Shown here in pieces: positions 4,583 to 8,426 of a stretch of 8,426 nt of DNA (position 1 is its first letter; each line of letters begins with the position of its first letter). Under the pieces are notes generated by a model. The model did not search any database and was not told where the DNA came from. It worked only from the letters and a program-made list of their open reading frames with translations. The translations under genes and the position numbers were made by a program. Origin of the DNA: CAZUUO01 sp964622665 (lineage in GTDB: Bacteria; Patescibacteriota; Patescibacteriia; Magasanikbacterales; GCA-002688135); contig CAZUUO010000031.1 in assembly GCA_964622665.1 (NCBI GenBank), positions 1 through 8,426 on the forward strand, given 5' to 3'.

Positions 4583-5644
4583 TTAAAATCCTAACTCAGC
4601 CAATCGTGAAAGATAAGGTTCCAAAGAAGGATCTGCGGGAATATACTTTCTGTCTACAATATCACCCACAGACATACTTGGATTTTTCTTATCAATTTCA
4701 TGTTGCTTTCGCCAAGAAGATAGTATTTTTGGAAATTTTTCACTAAGAATTGTTAAAAATTGAACCAACAATGGTAACGAAATTCTATATCGTTCTAGAG
4801 ATTGTTGTGTATACTTTTCTTCATAATCGGGAGACTTATAATCAAGCGCTGGAAACTTTCGTGTGGTAAGTGCAACCCGTAAATCCATTACCGCCTGTAC
4901 AAAACCATACTCACTACCCACACTCGCCAAATGATAATCAAGCACATAAAATCCATCCTTCACATCATACATAAAATTAGAAGGCTTTGGATCAATAATA
5001 ATCCCGCGTTCATCAAGTGCTGCAACGGTTTCAATAAGTTGCTCAATATGTTCATCACGGTACTCAGGTGCATTCGCTGGTGTAAAATCAGTGACATTGG
5101 TACCTGGCAACAATTCCATAATAACCACTCCATCCTCAAAAGAATAACTGACCAACTGTGAAGTATGCGGAATACCTTTTGCTCGTAACAAAGGCTTTAA
5201 TTCAAAATTTACATGTATAACATTACGAGAAAATTTCGCTGCATACTCTTTTCCATCCACCACAATTCGAAATCCAGTACCAAATCTTCCCGATCCAAGA
5301 TATTCAGGCATTTGTTTCATGTCACTAGCTTGGATTCTTTGTTTTAATTCGGTAATGACAGGTTTAAATGTAGACGCGTATAATCGTATATTTTCTTCCT
5401 GAAATGACAACTCTAAATTTTTTTCTTTTCGTAAAAACTGAACATACGCGTCAGTATGCTTTCGAATAAGCGTCACTAATTCTTCTGGTAAATCCTCCGG
5501 CAACGAACGAAGATTGGTGATACGTGCCAACTCCGCTGAATACTTTAAAAATTTTCCCTGTTCCGATGAAAATTCGCCCACCCCTTTATCGGCAAAAGTC
5601 TCGGCCTGTGCCTGCAATCGTTCAAATTTTTTTTCAAATTTCAT
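4583..5644 (-). CDS. Protein-kinase-fold protein with an N-terminal helical domain
   Basis: A 353-aa cytoplasmic protein with all key elements of a kinase-like fold. Residues 1-110 are helical and charged, with no recognised domain. The N-lobe has a glycine-rich loop LGSGRFGTG (116-124) and a Lys in 'EYAAKF' (Lys137). The hinge is VVIMELLPG (173-181). The catalytic loop 'GIIIDPKPSNFMYD' supplies Asp218, Lys220 and Asn223 but lacks the HRD triplet. Asp236 in VLDYH replaces DFG. This looks like an atypical small-molecule or RIO/Kdo-type kinase rather than a classical Ser/Thr kinase, and an active one since Lys, Asp, Asn and Asp are all retained. The C-terminal 100 residues are helical. It starts 26 nt after pyrD with no Shine-Dalgarno sequence and is probably in the same transcript. 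The substrate is unknown. Confidence 0.8.
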   Translation of the reverse strand: MKFEKKFERLQAQAETFADKGVGEFSSEQGKFLKYSAELARITNLRSLPEDLPEELVTLIRKHTDAYVQFLRKEKNLELSFQEENIRLYASTFKPVITELKQRIQASDMKQMPEYLGSGRFGTGFRIVVDGKEYAAKFSRNVIHVNFELKPLLRAKGIPHTSQLVSYSFEDGVVIMELLPGTNVTDFTPANAPEYRDEHIEQLIETVAALDERGIIIDPKPSNFMYDVKDGFYVLDYHLASVGSEYGFVQAVMDLRVALTTRKFPALDYKSPDYEEKYTQQSLERYRISLPLLVQFLTILSEKFPKILSSWRKQHEIDKKNPSMSVGDIVDRKYIPADPSLEPYLSRLAELGF

Positions 5645-5670
5645 ATACAGTCATTACAAACATCATAACT

Positions 5671-6798
5671 CTACGCGCGCACTCGAGTGAAAGCACCTAC
5701 TGCTTCAGAAATATTCTGATACCCGTCCCTCAATAACAATTGTACAATACCCTCATTTATCGCGCCAATTTGCTGGGGCCCTCCATATACCATTCCTGTA
5801 ATCAACTGTACGAGCGACGCACCACAAAGAATTTTTTGATACGCATCTTCAGCCGTAAAAATCCCCCCAACCCCAATCAACACAAATCGAGAACCATACG
5901 CAGTGTAAGCATATTTCAATAAGTCGTTCGCTTTTTGCTCAAGTGGTTTACCGCTAAAATTTCCTGTAGCAGCATGCGCAATTTCGTGAGCATCAAAAAG
6001 CGGATTGGTTCTATCCTTTGCAAGATTTGCAAAAATTAAGCCCGTCACAAACAGAAAAGGTTCCGCAACCCGCATCAAACCCGAAACATCTTCATTTGTT
6101 TTTTCAAGAGGCATCTTTATAAACAATGGACGATGAATCCCAAGTTTTTGTAACCGTAACAAAAGTTTGGTGAGTCCGGAAACTGAAGAAAATTGTTCGC
6201 CAAGATTTTGAATATTGTGCAGATTAGGGCAACTGATATTCAATTCATAATAATCAAAATTGTTAAAACGTTCTGCGACTTGAAAGCCGGCAATAATATC
6301 ATCAAGCATCTCATCAAAATGTGCATACGGCATATTGGTGGCCCCAATACTTACTCCCCGCGGCACATCACAAGTCTCCCTCATCGTCGACAAAACATTC
6401 TCAATCCCTTTATTGCGAAAACCTTTATTTACCAATAACGACCGCGATCGAGGAAGGCGTTGCAACATAGGACGTGGATTACCATCATATGGCTTATGGG
6501 TTAATGAACCAACCGTGTGAAATCCAAATCCAACACTAGATAAAATCCCTACCAAATCAGCATTATAATCAAATCCTGCCGCCAAACCTACCGGATTATT
6601 AAACGAAAGTCCGGCAATGGTTTGAGTTAAAGAAGGGTGTTGATACCGCCACAGACGCGCAATAATATTTCGTGCAATAGCACTACCACTGAGCACAGCA
6701 CCGAATCGAAGAAAAAGTTCATGAATATTGTCAGCAGGAAATAAAAAAAGAACTGGCTTTAAAAAATACTTATATAAAAATTCGGTAACCATACTCAT
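5671..6798 (-). CDS. pyrD: Dihydroorotate dehydrogenase, class 2 (quinone) type but with class 1-like active-site Cys
   Basis: A 375-aa FMN-dependent TIM-barrel protein of the DHODH family, which oxidises dihydroorotate to orotate in pyrimidine synthesis. An N-terminal stretch of about 45 residues (FLYKYFLKPVLFLFPADN) matches the membrane and quinone-facing helices of class 2 enzymes. Motifs: 'NPVGLAAGFD', 'TVGSLTHKPYDGNPRPML', 'ELNISCPN' (Cys190), 'PLFIKMPLE' (Lys228) and GVGGI (309-313) for FMN phosphate. Several orotate-pocket residues differ from E. coli-type class 2: the base Ser is Cys, the Lys of GFDK is Tyr, the Thr after SSPN is Leu, and the NTT motif is NLA. It may therefore be a divergent DHODH or act on a related substrate. 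The open frame reaches a TTG at 6822; ATG 6798 (or 6792) is more credible. The last codons precede the kinase-fold gene by 26 nt. Confidence 0.85.
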   Translation of the reverse strand: MSMVTEFLYKYFLKPVLFLFPADNIHELFLRFGAVLSGSAIARNIIARLWRYQHPSLTQTIAGLSFNNPVGLAAGFDYNADLVGILSSVGFGFHTVGSLTHKPYDGNPRPMLQRLPRSRSLLVNKGFRNKGIENVLSTMRETCDVPRGVSIGATNMPYAHFDEMLDDIIAGFQVAERFNNFDYYELNISCPNLHNIQNLGEQFSSVSGLTKLLLRLQKLGIHRPLFIKMPLEKTNEDVSGLMRVAEPFLFVTGLIFANLAKDRTNPLFDAHEIAHAATGNFSGKPLEQKANDLLKYAYTAYGSRFVLIGVGGIFTAEDAYQKILCGASLVQLITGMVYGGPQQIGAINEGIVQLLLRDGYQNISEAVGAFTRVRA

Positions 6799-6812
6799 AT
6801 GCACATTCAGAA

Positions 6813-6821
6813 ATACTACCA
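6813..6821 (-). promoter_or_regulatory. Candidate extended -10 element before pyrD
   Basis: TGG-TAGTAT on the minus strand lies 14 nt before the ATG at 6798. It is part of the same 13-base string found before the NUDIX gene. The -35 is poor (TTTTTG at 17 bp). Confidence 0.35.
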
Positions 6822-6836
6822 ATAATGCCCCTCATC

Positions 6837-6859
6837 AAAAAAATCATTACACCGTAACA
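6837..6859 (-). terminator. Weak possible terminator after the carbon-nitrogen hydrolase
   Basis: On the minus strand TGTTAC, loop GGT and GTAATG form a 6-bp RNA stem with two G-U pairs, followed by A and seven Ts. It overlaps the TAA stop of the carbon-nitrogen hydrolase, as the antiporter's terminator overlaps its own stop. The stem is weak, so readthrough into pyrD is likely. Confidence 0.35.
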
Positions 6860-7668
6860 TGTTTTTTTAAATCGCCACGAATTCTATAAGATTTTTCTGC
6901 AATTTTTAATATTTCAGTCTCTATATTCACTAAAAACATTTTTTCTCTATGATGCGCTATTTTTTTAACCACTCCTTTAAAAGGCTCCGTTACTTGAGAA
7001 TGCCCAATCAATTTATCTCGATTTCTACCAAACCAAACCAAACCCGCAGCGTTACAATACACCAAAAACAATTCATTTTCAAAAGCCCTTTCAATACACA
7101 GTGCATCAACAAAAGTACTCTCTGAATTTCTATTATATTTCACTCCATCTCCAGCATCCCCAAAACACCAATAACTAGGACACAAAACTATCTGCGCACC
7201 CTCTGCGACCATAGACCGAAACAATTCAGGATATGCTAAATCCCAACAAATTGCTAATCCAATTTTACCAAATTTTGTTGAGACTACGGTAGCTTTTTTT
7301 CCAGGGCTATATGCACCTCGTTCTGTTAACCACAAATGCACTTTTCGATAACGTCCTAAAATTTTTCCATCACTATCAATGTAATACGTAGTATTATAAA
7401 GTCGCTTTCCATCTCGCTCAGGTAGAGAACCAGGTACTATCGCAATTTTATATTCCTCCGCAAAATTCTGAAACTGCGTGCGATACCCATGATCAACATC
7501 AACAAAATCAGTATTTCCTACTTTCCATCCCATTAAATACTCTGGAAATACAACAATATCTGCACCACTCTTTGCAGCACGCGCAATGTATTTTCTTGCT
7601 TTTCTTACATTACGATCTGGGTTATGGATATCAATTGTACACTGTACTACGGCTATTCGACATTGCAT
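6847..7668 (-). CDS. Carbon-nitrogen hydrolase (nitrilase superfamily)
   Basis: A 273-aa cytoplasmic amidase or nitrilase-type enzyme, normal length for the superfamily. The Glu-Lys-Cys triad is complete: Glu43 in 'VVFPEYLMGW', Lys109 in 'GRYRKVHLW', and the nucleophile Cys141 in 'GLAICWDLAYPELFR'. Other typical elements are the N-terminal strand 'CRIAVVQCTIDIHNPDRN', SPGKKATVV before the Cys strand, 'CIERAFEN' and 'GHSQVTEPFKGVV'. The substrate (an amide, carbamoyl or nitrile compound) cannot be assigned. The open frame extends to a TTG at 7758, adding 30 residues and overlapping the alpha/beta hydrolase by 59 nt. The family begins at the ATG at 7668, and an extended -10 TGG-TATACT lies 7 nt before it, so I start there. 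This leaves a 31-nt gap and suggests a leaderless transcript. Confidence 0.92.
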   Translation of the reverse strand: MQCRIAVVQCTIDIHNPDRNVRKARKYIARAAKSGADIVVFPEYLMGWKVGNTDFVDVDHGYRTQFQNFAEEYKIAIVPGSLPERDGKRLYNTTYYIDSDGKILGRYRKVHLWLTERGAYSPGKKATVVSTKFGKIGLAICWDLAYPELFRSMVAEGAQIVLCPSYWCFGDAGDGVKYNRNSESTFVDALCIERAFENELFLVYCNAAGLVWFGRNRDKLIGHSQVTEPFKGVVKKIAHHREKMFLVNIETEILKIAEKSYRIRGDLKKHVTV

Positions 7669-7675
7669 ATCAAAT

Positions 7676-7684
7676 AGTATACCA
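7676..7684 (-). promoter_or_regulatory. Candidate extended -10 promoter of the carbon-nitrogen hydrolase
   Basis: TGG-TATACT on the minus strand, 7 nt before the ATG at 7668. A poor -35 (TTTAGT) sits 17 bp upstream, inside the 3' end of the alpha/beta hydrolase gene. It supports the start at 7668 over the upstream TTG. Confidence 0.45.
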
Positions 7685-7699
7685 CGCCTCAAAATAATA

Positions 7700-8326
7700 C
7701 TAAATTGAAATCGCAGAAATGGTTTTAATAATCGATACAATCTCAGGAAATTCAGCAATCTTAAAATGTCCGTTCTTATTTGGATATATCGTTATAGTTG
7801 CATGCTTCAGTTTTTTACGAAATTTCTCAGCATGAGAAACCGGCACCACATCGTCATCCTCTGAAAAAAGTAAAAATGCCTGCTTTGCATTTTTTTCTAA
7901 CAACGAAAGATTGGCAGGTAGTGTAAAACCACCAACCAAATCTTCCCCCACAACCGTGTTATCAAACGGAGGACACACCAATACCACACCACCAAGTTTT
8001 ACTGGAAATCTGTGTTCAGAGAGATATTTCGCTAAAAAAATACCGCCCAATGAAACACCTATCAAAATAACGCCCTCTTGGAATAATGGAATAAATTTTT
8101 CAAAATGAATTCTCCATTCTGCATATCGCGCATTATCTTGCAGTGGCATGCGAGGACGAATGATATCAAATTTCTTTCCCACCTTTTTATCCAACCACTC
8201 CCCACTCCATGAAACTTTCTTTTCAATAGATACGGGTCTTTTTTTCAAAAATAACAAATAATCCTTCTTGTTCTTGAAAGTCATCCCCCCGTGTATTAAG
8301 AAAATCTGACCTTTATTTTTGGGCAT
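7700..8326 (-). CDS. Alpha/beta hydrolase, RBBP9/YdeN-like
   Basis: A 208-aa single-domain serine hydrolase with the alpha/beta fold. The N-terminal strand 'QIFLIHGG' (8-14) supplies the oxyanion-hole turn. The nucleophile elbow is GVSLGG with Ser92. The acid is probably Asp158 or Asp159 in 'SEDDDVVPVSHA', and the base is His187 in NGHF, so the triad is complete. Small size, absence of a lid domain and the 'LFSEDDDVVP' segment are like RBBP9/YdeN-type hydrolases. The substrate is unknown. The start ATG at 8326 has no Shine-Dalgarno sequence; a TATACA hexamer (8342-8337) 10 nt before it may be a -10. It lies 35 nt after the SRPBCC-like gene and 31 nt before the carbon-nitrogen hydrolase, all in the same direction, and ends in TAG. 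Confidence 0.88.
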   Translation of the reverse strand: MPKNKGQIFLIHGGMTFKNKKDYLLFLKKRPVSIEKKVSWSGEWLDKKVGKKFDIIRPRMPLQDNARYAEWRIHFEKFIPLFQEGVILIGVSLGGIFLAKYLSEHRFPVKLGGVVLVCPPFDNTVVGEDLVGGFTLPANLSLLEKNAKQAFLLFSEDDDVVPVSHAEKFRKKLKHATITIYPNKNGHFKIAEFPEIVSIIKTISAISI

Positions 8327-8361
8327 ATCGTAACTATGTATATTTACACCAATATATATAA

Positions 8362-8426
8362 TTAAAAAGCAGCACCTTCCACATGCTTTTTAAAATTATC
8401 CAAAATCATCTGCCAACCCTGACGTT
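8362..8426 (-). CDS. SRPBCC/AHSA1-like protein, C-terminal end only (5' end beyond the window)
   Basis: Only the last 20 or so codons are inside the window. They read 'RQGWQMILDNFKKHVEGAAF' and end in TAA at 8364-8362. The pattern GW..ML..F..HVE is characteristic of the C-terminal helix of SRPBCC/START-fold proteins of the AHSA1 (activator of Hsp90 ATPase homologue) type, where this helix packs across the ligand cavity. Function and length cannot be judged from this fragment. The gene lies 35 nt before the alpha/beta hydrolase in the same direction, so they may be co-transcribed. Confidence 0.65.
   Translation of the reverse strand, partial: RQGWQMILDNFKKHVEGAAF

Noticed and set aside
5680..5689. 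10-bp palindrome CACTCGAGTG near the end of pyrD
   Set aside because: Inside coding sequence, with no partner site or T-tract; consistent with codon use and chance.
6799..6822. Eight-codon extension of pyrD from a TTG
   Set aside because: An ATG at 6798 is available, and the extension overlaps the candidate -10 element.
7669..7758. 30-codon N-terminal extension of the carbon-nitrogen hydrolase from a TTG
   Set aside because: It overlaps the alpha/beta hydrolase gene, precedes a candidate promoter, and adds residues before the normal family start; treated as an upstream open frame only.

Overview
The window looks like chromosomal DNA from an AT-rich, compact bacterial genome, most likely a member of the Patescibacteria/Candidate Phyla Radiation. 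This is an inference from gene style: small, densely packed, diverged genes, near absence of Shine-Dalgarno sequences, and a mix of DoxX-like, zinc-ribbon, YgjP-like and class-2-like DHODH proteins. No ribosomal or other phylogenetic marker is present. Every gene I can support is on the minus strand, so the region reads from right to left. The standard code fits: all the recognisable protein families are intact, and none of the 13 genes ends in TGA.

Layout in the direction of transcription: the 3' end of an SRPBCC/AHSA1-like gene cut by the right edge (8362-8426); an alpha/beta hydrolase (7700-8326); a nitrilase-superfamily carbon-nitrogen hydrolase (6847-7668); a DHODH-like PyrD (5671-6798); a protein-kinase-fold protein (4583-5644); a short YdeI/OmpD-associated protein (4316-4564); a previously uncalled small gene (4033-4244); a membrane-anchored hypothetical, a DoxX-like membrane protein and a putative zinc-ribbon protein (3960 to 2748); a NUDIX hydrolase overlapping or abutting a YgjP-like metallopeptidase (2661 to 1602); a CaxA/YrbG-type Ca2+/Na+ antiporter (588-1544); and a secreted helical protein (33-506).

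Two transcription units are well delimited. Unit A is the small gene at 4033-4244. It has the best promoter in the window (TTGACA, 16 bp, TATAGT), the only strong Shine-Dalgarno sequence (GGGGAGGG), and a UACG-tetraloop terminator right after its stop. Its reading frame is continuous only if the ribosome slips -1 at an A_AAA_AAA heptamer, which is followed 9 nt later by a GC-rich hairpin. Unit B follows at once: an extended -10 promoter overlaps the terminator of unit A, drives the anchored protein, the DoxX-like protein and the zinc-ribbon protein with gaps of 11 and 2 nt, and ends in a strong terminator at 2712-2742.

Elsewhere, -10-like hexamers lie only 7-14 nt before the chosen start codons, which suggests leaderless or very short-leader transcripts. 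Several long open frames use upstream TTG codons or lie upstream of their own promoter; I shortened those genes accordingly. No mobile element, CRISPR array, tRNA or rRNA was seen. No gap between genes exceeds 300 bases once the small gene is included.
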